A stretch of 60,715 nucleotides of DNA from Verrucomicrobiota bacterium (GTDB lineage: Bacteria; Verrucomicrobiota; Verrucomicrobiia; Limisphaerales; JACDHS01): NCBI GenBank assembly GCA_013820875.1, contig JACDHS010000010.1, forward strand, positions 1 to 60,715, in the 5' to 3' direction. Both the position numbers and the translations under genes were made by a program. A model generated the notes under the pieces. That model saw nothing but the letters and a program-made list of their open reading frames with translations, did not search any database and was not told where the DNA came from. Positions 9,931 to 17,832 of this stretch are shown piece after piece. Position 1 is the first letter of the stretch. The number at the start of each line of letters is the position of its first letter.

Positions 9931-11187
9931 GTGTCTGACAATGTTTACGACGCAATAGTTATTGGCGGAGGTCCGGGTGGCAGTTCAGCAGCGACTTTTC
10001 TTGCGAAAGCTGGAAAACACGTTCTCGTCCTGGAAAAGGAAGTGTTCCCGCGCTTCCATATTGGTGAATCTCTTCTTCCCTATAACCAAAGCATCTTTGC
10101 CGAAATGGGTGTTCTGCCCGAACTTCAAAAAAACTGCGCTATCAAAAAATACGGCGCGCAATTTCACATCGGCAACGGCTCAAAATCCATCGCGCTCGTT
10201 TTCAAAAATGGAAAGTTCACCCGGCAAACCGAAGCCTTCCAGGTGGAGCGCGCCACGTTTGATCACATTTTACTGAAGCACACAGAAACCTCTGGAGCGG
10301 AGGTACGCCAGGGCTGGACGGTCGGCAATGTCACACAAACTTCAGACCTGGTCTCAATTGAAGCCAAAGATTCGACCGGCAAAACGCATCCATTCAAAAC
10401 GCAATATCTCATCGATGCAAGTGGACGCGGCAACCTTACCGGCAACCAGGAAGGATTGCGCGAATTTCATCCCCGCCTGCGAAAGTTGGCTGTGTTCGGC
10501 CATTTCTCCGGCGTCAAACTGGATCCCGGAACCAAGGGCGGGGACACGGTGGTTGTTCGTCTCGGCAATAAATGGTTTTGGATCATTCCCCTGTCACCAG
10601 ACAAAATCTCAGTCGGCTGCGTGATGGATAAAGAGGAATTCATCAACGCAAAGAAACCTGCGCCGGAAATTTTCTCCGAAATCTGGCAAAGCAGCGGCGT
10701 CCTGCGGGAACGCATGCAGGATGCAACGTTGCTGAGCGAAATCATGACCACCACCGATTTCTCATACCGCAACAAGCGGTTGACCGGAGATCGGTTGTTC
10801 CGCGTAGGCGACGCGGCCGGCTTCATGGATCCCGTCTTTTCCTCCGGCATCTTCATTGCAATGCATTCAGGCAAACTGGCTGCGAACACCGTTGTCGAAC
10901 TGCTCAACGGCAACCCCAACCGCTCCCGGCTCCTGAAGCAATATGAAGCCCGGGTAAATCGCGCGATGGATTTCTATTGGGAGATGGTGGAAGGATTCTA
11001 CACGACCTCATTCATGGAATTATTCATGCACCCGCGGGAAAAATGGGATATCCCCTCCGCAGTGGTCGGAGTTCTGGCCGGGGAACTCGAAGGCGGCTGG
11101 AAGATTTCCTGGCGCATGCGCCTCTTTTTCTGGATGGCTAAAATGCAAAGGATTTTGCCGATCGCACCGAAGCTGAAGTTTGATTAA
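9931..11187 (+). CDS. FAD-dependent oxidoreductase, flavin halogenase-like
   Basis: Flavoprotein of the tryptophan-halogenase/geranylgeranyl-reductase superfamily, starting at a GTG. It has the Rossmann dinucleotide motif GGGPGGSSAA (residues 12-21), the FPRFHIGESLLP segment (39-50) of flavin-dependent halogenases, and NKWFWIIPL, which matches the WxWxIP motif thought to separate halogenases from related monooxygenases. A Lys pair in AIKKYGAQF (72-73) sits where the catalytic lysine of halogenases is expected. The second FAD-binding motif GDAAGFMDPVFSSG is intact. At 418 aa it is at the short end for halogenases. Halogenase activity is inferred; a reductase or hydroxylase on a non-polar substrate remains possible. 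Confidence 0.75.
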   Translation: MSDNVYDAIVIGGGPGGSSAATFLAKAGKHVLVLEKEVFPRFHIGESLLPYNQSIFAEMGVLPELQKNCAIKKYGAQFHIGNGSKSIALVFKNGKFTRQTEAFQVERATFDHILLKHTETSGAEVRQGWTVGNVTQTSDLVSIEAKDSTGKTHPFKTQYLIDASGRGNLTGNQEGLREFHPRLRKLAVFGHFSGVKLDPGTKGGDTVVVRLGNKWFWIIPLSPDKISVGCVMDKEEFINAKKPAPEIFSEIWQSSGVLRERMQDATLLSEIMTTTDFSYRNKRLTGDRLFRVGDAAGFMDPVFSSGIFIAMHSGKLAANTVVELLNGNPNRSRLLKQYEARVNRAMDFYWEMVEGFYTTSFMELFMHPREKWDIPSAVVGVLAGELEGGWKISWRMRLFFWMAKMQRILPIAPKLKFD

Positions 11188-11421
11188 ACTGGAGAGAACA
11201 GCCATGGACCCAGTGGAAAGCAGACGTAACGATCTCTCAAAACAGGGGCCAAACCGCCCGTGAAACACGCCATATCAAGCGAAGATGCGGGTTCCGCCGA
11301 TAAAGAAGAAGCTGCCTGCCCCGAAAACACGATCTCCCCTGCCCTTGCGCAGTTCCGATTGCTGTGTTAAGCGTCTCCCCAAGCGGAGGCAAACATTTTC
11401 TCCGGGAAGATAAAATCGACT

Positions 11422-12288
11422 ATGAAATCAAAGATTGTGGCAATGCTTGCGATCGCCCTGGCGTCCCAGGCAATCGCACAAGATACAAAGACAGAAACCC
11501 AACCAGCCGCGCCAGCCGCTGCCAAGACTGATGCGCAAATACGCGAAGAAGTCAGTTACGCAGTCGGAATGGATTTTGGCTATCGCTTGAAACGCGCAGA
11601 GTACGAATTCGACCTCGACACACTGGCCAAGGCGATGAAAGACGTCCTGAGCGGTGGCACAACCAGGTTGAACGATCAACAAGCGCAAGCCGCGATCCAG
11701 GAATGGCAGACGAAACAGCAAGCCGTTATGGAAGAAAAACGGCAGACGGAAGGTGTCGGAAATCTGAAGCAGGCAGAAGAGTTTCTCGTTGCGAACGAGA
11801 AGAAGCCCGGTGTAAAGCAGCACGATCCGAAGCTGCAATATGAAGTGATCGAAGCTGGTGCTGGCGATTCTCCGACCGCAAAAGACACCGTCACGGTGCA
11901 TTACCGCGGAACACTTCTCGACGGCACTGAATTCGATAGTTCCTACAAACGCAATCAACCGGCCGAATTTCCGTTGAATGGCGTGATCAGAGGTTGGACC
12001 GAAGGTCTGCAACTGATGAAGCCAGGCGCCAAGTATAAGTTCTACATCCACCCTGACTGGGCCTACGGCGCGCAAGGTCGTCCCGGCATTCCGGCAAACG
12101 CATTGCTCACTTTTGAAGTGGAACTTCTCGAAGTGAAGAAAGCTCCGGAAGAAGCCGTCAGCGCCGTCAGCGGCGAAATCATCAAAGTGCCCAGCGCGGA
12201 AGAGTTGAAGAAAGGCGCCAAGATCGAAGTGCTGAAGGAAGAGGATGTCAGGAGATTGACGAATGAGGCGGCGAATCCGAAGAAATAA
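11422..12288 (+). CDS. FKBP-type peptidyl-prolyl cis-trans isomerase, exported
   Basis: Protein-folding catalyst of the cell envelope. A signal peptide (MKSKIVAMLAIALASQAIAQ) is followed by an N-terminal helical dimerisation domain of the FkpA/Mip type (about 35-125) and one FKBP domain (about 150-235), recognised by VTVHYRGTLLDGTEFDSS, the NGVIRGWTEGLQLM segment and the conserved YGAQGRPGIPANALLTFEVELL end. Active-site aromatic positions Y, F, D, W and F are all present. A charged 45-residue tail of unknown purpose follows the domain. The gene stands alone and is followed 30 bases later by a strong intrinsic terminator. Confidence 0.93.
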   Translation: MKSKIVAMLAIALASQAIAQDTKTETQPAAPAAAKTDAQIREEVSYAVGMDFGYRLKRAEYEFDLDTLAKAMKDVLSGGTTRLNDQQAQAAIQEWQTKQQAVMEEKRQTEGVGNLKQAEEFLVANEKKPGVKQHDPKLQYEVIEAGAGDSPTAKDTVTVHYRGTLLDGTEFDSSYKRNQPAEFPLNGVIRGWTEGLQLMKPGAKYKFYIHPDWAYGAQGRPGIPANALLTFEVELLEVKKAPEEAVSAVSGEIIKVPSAEELKKGAKIEVLKEEDVRRLTNEAANPKK

Positions 12289-12300
12289 GAGTTCCTCCCT

Positions 12301-12368
12301 GTAATTGTATAAAAGCAAAAGGCGGCCTAAAAAGGCCGCCTTTCTGTTTCCAGCGAAGGAAATCGGGA
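12301..12368 (+). repeat. Left copy of about 70-bp direct repeat flanking the CRISPR-Cas island
   Basis: This segment contains a terminator hairpin, but similarity to 25490-25561 extends well past the stem on both sides. Both begin GTAATT, continue through AGCAAAAGGCGGCCT, and end with the shared TTTCCAGCGAAGGAA and TCGGGA. They differ mainly by loop length and single bases. The two copies lie in the same orientation about 13.2 kb apart and bracket the CRISPR array and all cas genes. Confidence 0.8.
12318..12343 (+). terminator. Rho-independent terminator after FKBP gene
   Basis: An inverted repeat AAAGGCGGCC / GGCCGCCTTT closes on a short A-rich loop and runs into T-rich sequence (TTTCTGTTT). 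It lies 30 bases after the prolyl isomerase stop. Because it is symmetric with an A-tract before it, it could also stop transcription coming from the right. Confidence 0.85.
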
Positions 12369-12414
12369 ATTCCAGACAACCTCCCTTTTACGGTGTGAGT
12401 GATGCTCCAAAAAA

Positions 12415-12457
12415 CGGTGGGGTTTTGCGTAACCGCATAAGCGGTTCGTCGACCAAT
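12415..12457 (+). repeat. REP-like palindromic element, left copy
   Basis: A 43-bp unit starting CGGTGGGGTTTTGCG with an internal AACCGC / GCGGTT hairpin. The reverse complement of 25311-25353 matches 40 of its 43 bases, and a weaker direct copy lies at 25084-25131. The copies sit just inside the terminator repeats on either side of the CRISPR-Cas island. Confidence 0.75.
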
Positions 12458-12484
12458 CGGTGGGGTTTGGAGGTGCTTCCGCAC

Positions 12485-12540
12485 TTCTCCCCTTCTCCCT
12501 TTCTCCCTTTCTCCCTTTCTCCCCTTCACCCCTTCACCCC
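12485..12540 (+). repeat. Pyrimidine-rich short tandem repeat
   Basis: A low-complexity stretch of repeated CTCCCTTT followed by CCCCTTCA units, nearly pure pyrimidine on the plus strand. No gene is evident in it. It could form triplex or slipped structures and is a likely site of length variation. Confidence 0.7.
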
Positions 12541-12667
12541 GGGACAGGCAAGATGCGCTGTCCTACTTTATTTGCGGCTCCGCCGCGCTATGTCTCTGCG
12601 TTAACTGCCCTTTTTAGTCCCTTACCAAAAAAATCTTGTGCAAAAAGCACATAAAGAGCAACCACAG

Positions 12668-12691
12668 CGGACCATCCCCACGTGTGTGGGG
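12668..12691 (-). CRISPR. Isolated partial CRISPR repeat
   Basis: The 24 bases from CGGACCATCC to GTGTGGGG are identical to the first 24 bases of the 29-bp array repeat; the last five (AGAAC) are replaced. It lies about 750 bp from the array, on the side far from the leader. The bases between it and the array are occupied by a 41-bp hairpin array and a MITE-like hairpin. Confidence 0.8.
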
Positions 12692-12782
12692 TGTGATTTT
12701 AAAACGGGTGAGAATCTGTGTTCCCAACCTGAAACTTCAAACCTGAAATCCCAAACTCCTCTTCCCCAGCCACTTACAGCAG

Positions 12783-13150
12783 CGGAAGACCCGTATCTCA
12801 CGCGATTTCCAAAGTTGCGGAGTCGTGAGATACGTTTCTCACGCCATTTTCATTCCTGCGGAGACGTGAGTTACGTTCTTTCGACATTTTCATTCTTGCA
12901 GGAACGTCAGATACGTTTCTCACCACTTTTTACTTCCGGCGGACACGTCAGATATATTTCTCACCACGTTTCGATTCTTGCGGAGACGTCAGATATATTT
13001 CTCACCACGTTTCAATTCCTGCGGACACGTCAGATATATTTCCCACCACGTTTCAATTCTTGCGGACACGTCGGATACGTTTCCCACCATCTTTTAAGAA
13101 TTGCGAGGACGTGAGAAACGTATCTCACGACTCCGCAACTTTGAAAATGA
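12783..13150 (+). repeat. Tandem array of about nine 41-bp hairpin units
   Basis: Units begin at about 12783, 12824, 12865, 12905, 12946, 12987, 13028, 13069 and 13110, giving steps of 41, 41, 40, 41, 41, 41, 41 and 41 bases. The common plan is CGTSAGATAYRTTTCTCAC, then a T-rich stretch, then TTGCGGAGA/TGCGGACA. The outer units contain a GTGAGA...TCTCAC stem; central units have lost part of it. The array is bounded by a perfect 34-bp inverted repeat, 12810-12843 against 13110-13143. A frame that happens to be open across it is not regarded as a gene. Confidence 0.85.
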
Positions 13151-13280
13151 CGAGAGAAACGCGTTTTCCTACCTCGCTGCACGCTCCGAAACGAGGATTT
13201 TCTGGTGAGGACATTCATGCGGCGATTGCCGCGATTTGTCCCAAGGCCAAACGGGCCGCAATCCCTCAGCCCAGGCCATC

Positions 13281-13441
13281 GGCCCACTGCCATTTAGTTA
13301 AGCAAAACGGACTATGAAAGTAACGGAATGAAGGCAAAAATCAGGGCAAACCGGCAGGTTTGCCCCACCAAGGTGGGGCGGAGTTGCCGCTCCGCCCTGA
13401 CTTCTGCCTTTGTTTAGACCTTAACTAAATGGCAGTGGGCC
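13281..13441. mobile_element. MITE-like hairpin abutting the oldest CRISPR repeat
   Basis: A perfect 22-bp terminal inverted repeat, GGCCCACTGCCATTTAGTTA.. at 13281-13302 and its reverse complement at 13420-13441, encloses about 117 bp. A second, inner inverted pair is present (AAGGCAAAAATCAGGGC against GCCCTGACTTCTGCCTT), plus smaller GC-rich hairpins. There is no coding capacity, so it would be non-autonomous. It ends two bases before the first array repeat. The inner ends resemble those of the hairpin at 25141-25297. Confidence 0.7.
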
Positions 13442-13443
13442 AT

Positions 13444-16400
13444 CGGACCATCCCCACGCGGGTGGGGAGAACTCTTCATCGCAGAAAAAGGAAGCGCTCT
13501 CATTCGGACCATCTCCACGTGTGTGGGGAGAACTATTGGGCACTCCGACCGCAACGCAACGGGCCGCTGGTTCTCGGACCATCCCCACATGTGTGGGGAG
13601 AACAGATCTACCCAATTCCCGAATAGACCAACCAACGGACCATCCCCACGTGTGTGGGGAGAACTCGTTAAATTTATGTCCGCCCCTGTCTGGTCCCGGA
13701 CCATCCCCACGTGTGTGGGGAGAACCGCACCTCGCCCGCATCCCGGAAACGCACAACCGGACCATCCCCACGTGTGTGGGGAGAACCGCTTGCGCTGTGA
13801 TGATGTTCAACCGTGCGTCGGACCATCCCCACGTGTGTGGGGAGAACTGAATAAATCGAAGCAGGCGGATGTGACGAACCGGACCATCCCCACGTGTGTG
13901 GGGAGAACGCTTACATCCTTGCTGTGGGTTTCATTAAAACCGGACCATCCCCACGTGTGTGGGGAGAACGCCCGCAACGCCGTCGCCACATCGGTGGACC
14001 GCGGACCATCCCCACGTGTGTGGGGAGAACTTTATCCCGCAACGTCACTCCCGGATCCGCTCCGGACCATCCCCACGTGTGTGGGGAGAACAACCAGAGC
14101 GAGGGATGACGCCCTTCCCTTCACGGACCATCCCCACGTGTGTGGGGAGAACCGTTCCTTCGCGCTCCCCCATCGGCATCCATTCGGACCATCCCCACGT
14201 GTGTGGGGAGAACGCTCACTTCATTTATCGGCGTCGTCGTGTTCTCGGACCATCCCCACGTGTGTGGGGAGAACTAATTCGGTCAGGTTCATTTCGGTTT
14301 GAAATACGGACCATCCCCACGTGTGTGGGGAGAACATGTTTTATTGTGTGTTGTGGAATTAGTTTTTCGGACCATCCCCACGTGTGTGGGGAGAACGCTT
14401 TCTGCCCGGCAATATCTGCGCCGTAATACGGACCATCCCCACGTGTGTGGGGAGAACATTTTTTCACAGTCGCGCAAATGGTTTGGACGCGGACCATCCC
14501 CACGTGTGTGGGGAGAACTGAAAAGCTCTTTACTATCCCCGCCGCATCGCCGGACCATCCCCACGTGTGTGGGGAGAACTCGTCAGGCACCGGGGTTTCG
14601 TGGCCGTAGTCCGGACCATCCCCACGTGTGTGGGGAGAACCGCTGGCATTCCAGGTCTGGCGTTGGGAACCACGGACCATCCCCACGTGTGTGGGGAGAA
14701 CGTTTTTTAGGGGCGGAACATTGTCCCCATACGCGGACCATCCCCACGTGTGTGGGGAGAACTTTGCCGGACAGCTTGCAATGAGATTTGCCGCCGGACC
14801 ATCCCCACGTGTGTGGGGAGAACATTCAGTGTTTCGTTGAACGCAAGCACAAAAACGGACCATCCCCACGTGTGTGGGGAGAACTACCAAGGATTTTTGC
14901 CGAAAATTCGTTCATTCGGACCATCCCCACGTGTGTGGGGAGAACTAAAAAGGCAGCGGAAAAGGCTCACAGCAGTCCGGACCATCCCCACGTGTGTGGG
15001 GAGAACTTTTAGAGTGACTGTTTGCATTGCTGATGACCCGGACCATCCCCACGTGTGTGGGGAGAACATCCGCAATGTGAACGGATTCATTTTTTGCATC
15101 GGACCATCCCCACGTGTGTGGGGAGAACCCAAACCTCGGTGCATACATTGTCCTTGTTGTCGGACCATCCCCACGTGTGTGGGGAGAACCCCATTTCGAG
15201 TCATACCCCAAGCTGGTAAGTCCGGACCATCCCCACGTGTGTGGGGAGAACTTTAGCCAATTCCATTTCGCGCAAAGTGCGGCCGGACCATCCCCACGTG
15301 TGTGGGGAGAACCTGCCTGCCGTCAAGCAGTGCTGCGAATTGTTCGGACCATCCCCACGTGTGTGGGGAGAACCTTCCGCGAATATCTGCGCCGCTCTTG
15401 ATTCGCGGACCATCCCCACGTGTGTGGGGAGAACTTCTTCACTATCAGCAATCGGGAAGCGCCTTGCGGACCATCCCCACGTGTGTGGGGAGAACGATAC
15501 TCATCCATCTTTAAGTCGCCTTTCCATCGGACCATCCCCACGTGTGTGGGGAGAACTTCGAATGACGCTTGCGCTTCCAGAAGTTCGCCGGACCATCCCC
15601 ACGTGTGTGGGGAGAACTGTTTTGCCGCAGTTGAGATACCGACCACCCGCGGACCATCCCCACGTGTGTGGGGAGAACCGCGCAACATCACGCGGCAAGG
15701 ATTGCGGACGCGGACCATCCCCACGTGTGTGGGGAGAACTGCTTTGCGCGTAGTCCGCTCAATCGGGATTTCGGACCATCCCCACGTGTGTGGGGAGAAC
15801 TCACCAGGCGGCTTAAAAGAAGCCACATCCCCCGGACCATCCCCACGTGTGTGGGGAGAACTCCTCGCTCCCCATCAACCGACGCGCATAAATCGGACCA
15901 TCCCCACGTGTGTGGGGAGAACTCCACAAGGCTTTGATACACCTCAACGAGCGGCGGACCATCCCCACGTGTGTGGGGAGAACTCCTGAAAAGTTACGCC
16001 CAATTTCTCGAACGACGGACCATCCCCACGTGTGTGGGGAGAACAAATACGCGGTAGTTGCCCGTATTTATGAAGACGGACCATCCCCACGTGTGTGGGG
16101 AGAACAATTCAATTGGTGAGTTGTCAGGAAAACACGCCGGACCATCCCCACGTGTGTGGGGAGAACTGCATCACGCTCCGAATCAAAATCCACGGAAACG
16201 GACCATCCCCACGTGTGTGGGGAGAACAAAACCACGCCGGACAAAGTTTATTCAAACGGCGGACCATCCCCACGTGTGTGGGGAGAACTGGACATCATCC
16301 AGGGCGATGCAATGCAGTTGCGGACCATCCCCACGTGTGTGGGGAGAACAAGCGGCTTCACTGCAGCGATGGTGAGAGGGTCGGACCATCCCCACGTGTG

Positions 16401-16593
16401 TGGGGAGAACGTTTGAGATTACGATCTCACGAAACCGCAGCGCGGACCATCCCCACGTGTGTGGGGAGAACTTCGTGAGATCGTAATCTCAAACTCCGCA
16501 GCGCGGACCATCCCCACGTGTGTGGGGAGAACCAAACAATGAACGGAACACCGCTCAACTGGGCCGGACCATCCCCACGTGTGTGGGGAGAAC
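13444..16593 (-). CRISPR. Type I-E CRISPR array, 52 repeats and 51 spacers
   Basis: The repeat is 29 bp. On the minus strand it reads GTTCTCCCCACACACGTGGG followed by GATGGTCCG, closely matching the type I-E pattern, so crRNAs are made from the minus strand with the leader at 16594. Spacers are 32 nt except for one of 41 nt (13534-13574) and one of 33 nt (15190-15222). Repeats are identical through most of the array; the three furthest from the leader vary (13444 has CGCGGG, 13505 has ATCTCC, 13575 has ACATGT), as expected for the old end. Spacers at 16411-16442 and 16472-16503 are related to one another. Frames open through the array are artefacts of the repeats. Confidence 0.99.
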
Positions 16594-16642
16594 CCTGCAT
16601 TATCAACAGGTTACAACTGGAATTTAGTGGAAAAACCGGAAA
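16594..16642 (-). promoter_or_regulatory. CRISPR leader
   Basis: Only 49 bp separate the cas2 stop codon from the first repeat. Read on the minus strand the segment is AT-rich and ends with TTGTAACCTGTTGATAATGC just before the repeat. GATAAT, preceded by TGTT, could be a -10 element. This is shorter than the usual 60-100 bp leader, so adaptation or promoter sequences may extend into the end of cas2. No clear IHF-type site was seen. Confidence 0.65.
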
Positions 16643-16942
16643 TCAGAAAGGCTGGTTTTCGGGGGAAACCCATTCTTCGGCCACCAGCCAAAGACCGCTC
16701 AGAAGCGTGTCCTGACGATCAGGATTGCCCCATCGCTCGATCCGAAACCCCTGGCAGTTCGGTTCGCTGGTGATGATCAACAGGCTCATATCCTCCGCGT
16801 TACGCTTTACATATTCGAGCACTTTGTCGCGGGTGCGCCGATTGACCGTGCCCACAAAGACGTTCGGTTTCGGTTCGACAAACCAGCGCTTAAGCATGCC
16901 CCGGATGGCGGGCGGCGTGTCGTTGGCAAGGATAACGGTCAT
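16643..16942 (-). CDS. cas2: CRISPR-associated endoribonuclease-like Cas2, type I-E
   Basis: Structural partner of Cas1 in spacer integration. The 99-aa product starts MTVILANDTPPAIRGMLKRW and has the features of the I-E (CasE-type) Cas2 branch: the VFVGTVNRRTRDKVLEYV segment and a C-terminal GNPDRQ..GLWL region. Its start overlaps the cas1 stop by four bases (ATGA), so the two are translationally coupled. It is the last cas gene and lies next to the leader, the standard place for the adaptation module. Confidence 0.96.
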   Translation of the reverse strand: MTVILANDTPPAIRGMLKRWFVEPKPNVFVGTVNRRTRDKVLEYVKRNAEDMSLLIITSEPNCQGFRIERWGNPDRQDTLLSGLWLVAEEWVSPENQPF

Positions 16943-17826
16943 GCGATGGCAGAGGGTGGACGCGCGCCAGCCTGGGTCGGCGCGGCTTCGTCGGTTTGAA
17001 AGAGTGCCGCAAGATCTTTGGGCATGCGCTGGAGAATCCGTTCCGCTTCAATGCGTTCTTTAAGCAGTTTGCGGACAAGTTCCCCCTCATTTTTGGGATC
17101 CTGCCGGACGGCCAGGAAAGCCGCCGGTATGCTGGTCAAATGTTTGTAAAGATCGGCGACATCATAGACGAATGGCAACGTGCCGGCGTCATGAACGAAT
17201 CCGAGGGACGGGATATAGCCAAGGGAACAGATGACCGCCGAGCAAAGAGCGTAAAGACTGGCGTTGGCGCTGGAGAGCGCGCGGTTGATGTCATCGGCGG
17301 TGTCCCAGTTCTGGCGATCGTAATTGCGACCTTTCCAGGTGACGCCGTGTTGCAGTCCGAATTGGGTGTAGAGCGCGCGGACGCGAAGCCCTTCCATGCC
17401 GCGCATTTCCTTGACGGATTTACCGTCCACATCCACGTCCGGAAAACGCATTCGGAACATGGCGCGGGCGATTTGAGTGCGGCGACGTTTATCCGCCCAG
17501 GCTTCCGCGTGGAGCCGGGGCATGTCGTTGGTATGATTCGGGGTAAGGCCGAAGGCGTAGAACCGCATGGATTCCTCACCCGTCCAGCAAATGGGAGTGT
17601 TGGATTCCGCGCAGGCTTTGATGGCGGCATGAGTAATGGTGGTGCCGGGACCGAGGATAAGCGCGGAAACGGTGGCGACAGGAATGCGGCAAAGCAGGCC
17701 GTTGGCGCCGATCCATTTCACGCTGGAATCATCGACTTCGAGCCGCCCATGCTCGAGGTAAAGCGGCGTCCAACGATCCCTGGCAGGCGCGAGAGTTTCC
17801 AGCGGCGGACGTTCAAACAAGTCCAT
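16939..17826 (-). CDS. cas1: CRISPR-associated integrase Cas1, type I-E
   Basis: Integrase that inserts new spacers at the leader end. The 295 aa contain the metal-binding triad expected for Cas1e: Glu145 in MRGMEGLRVRALY, His212 in GFVHDAGTLPF and Asp225 in YDVADLYKHL. The N-terminal beta domain includes LEVDDSSVKW and GPGTTITHAA. Its length matches the E. coli protein (about 305 aa). It follows cas5 by six bases and overlaps cas2. The intact triad suggests active adaptation, which fits the uniform repeats near the leader. Confidence 0.97.
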   Translation of the reverse strand: MDLFERPPLETLAPARDRWTPLYLEHGRLEVDDSSVKWIGANGLLCRIPVATVSALILGPGTTITHAAIKACAESNTPICWTGEESMRFYAFGLTPNHTNDMPRLHAEAWADKRRRTQIARAMFRMRFPDVDVDGKSVKEMRGMEGLRVRALYTQFGLQHGVTWKGRNYDRQNWDTADDINRALSSANASLYALCSAVICSLGYIPSLGFVHDAGTLPFVYDVADLYKHLTSIPAAFLAVRQDPKNEGELVRKLLKERIEAERILQRMPKDLAALFQTDEAAPTQAGARPPSAIA

Positions 17827-17832
17827 TTCGAT

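Noticed and set aside
12638-13114. A 158-codon open frame rich in Phe, Ser and Arg
   Set aside because: It runs through the orphan CRISPR repeat and the 41-bp hairpin array; its repeated peptides follow from the DNA repeat, and the array's palindromic structure explains the sequence better.
14397-15405. Two spacers sharing AATATCTGCGCCG (14397-14428 and 15374-15405)
   Set aside because: Thirteen shared bases among 51 spacers could be chance or a common protein motif; not enough to claim a common source.
13414-16478. Many open frames on both strands within the CRISPR array, encoding repeated GPSPRVWGE, DHPHVCGEN and SPHTRGDGP peptides
   Set aside because: They are translations of the 29-bp repeat in different frames; changing frame every 61 bases keeps them open. 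There is no independent coding evidence.
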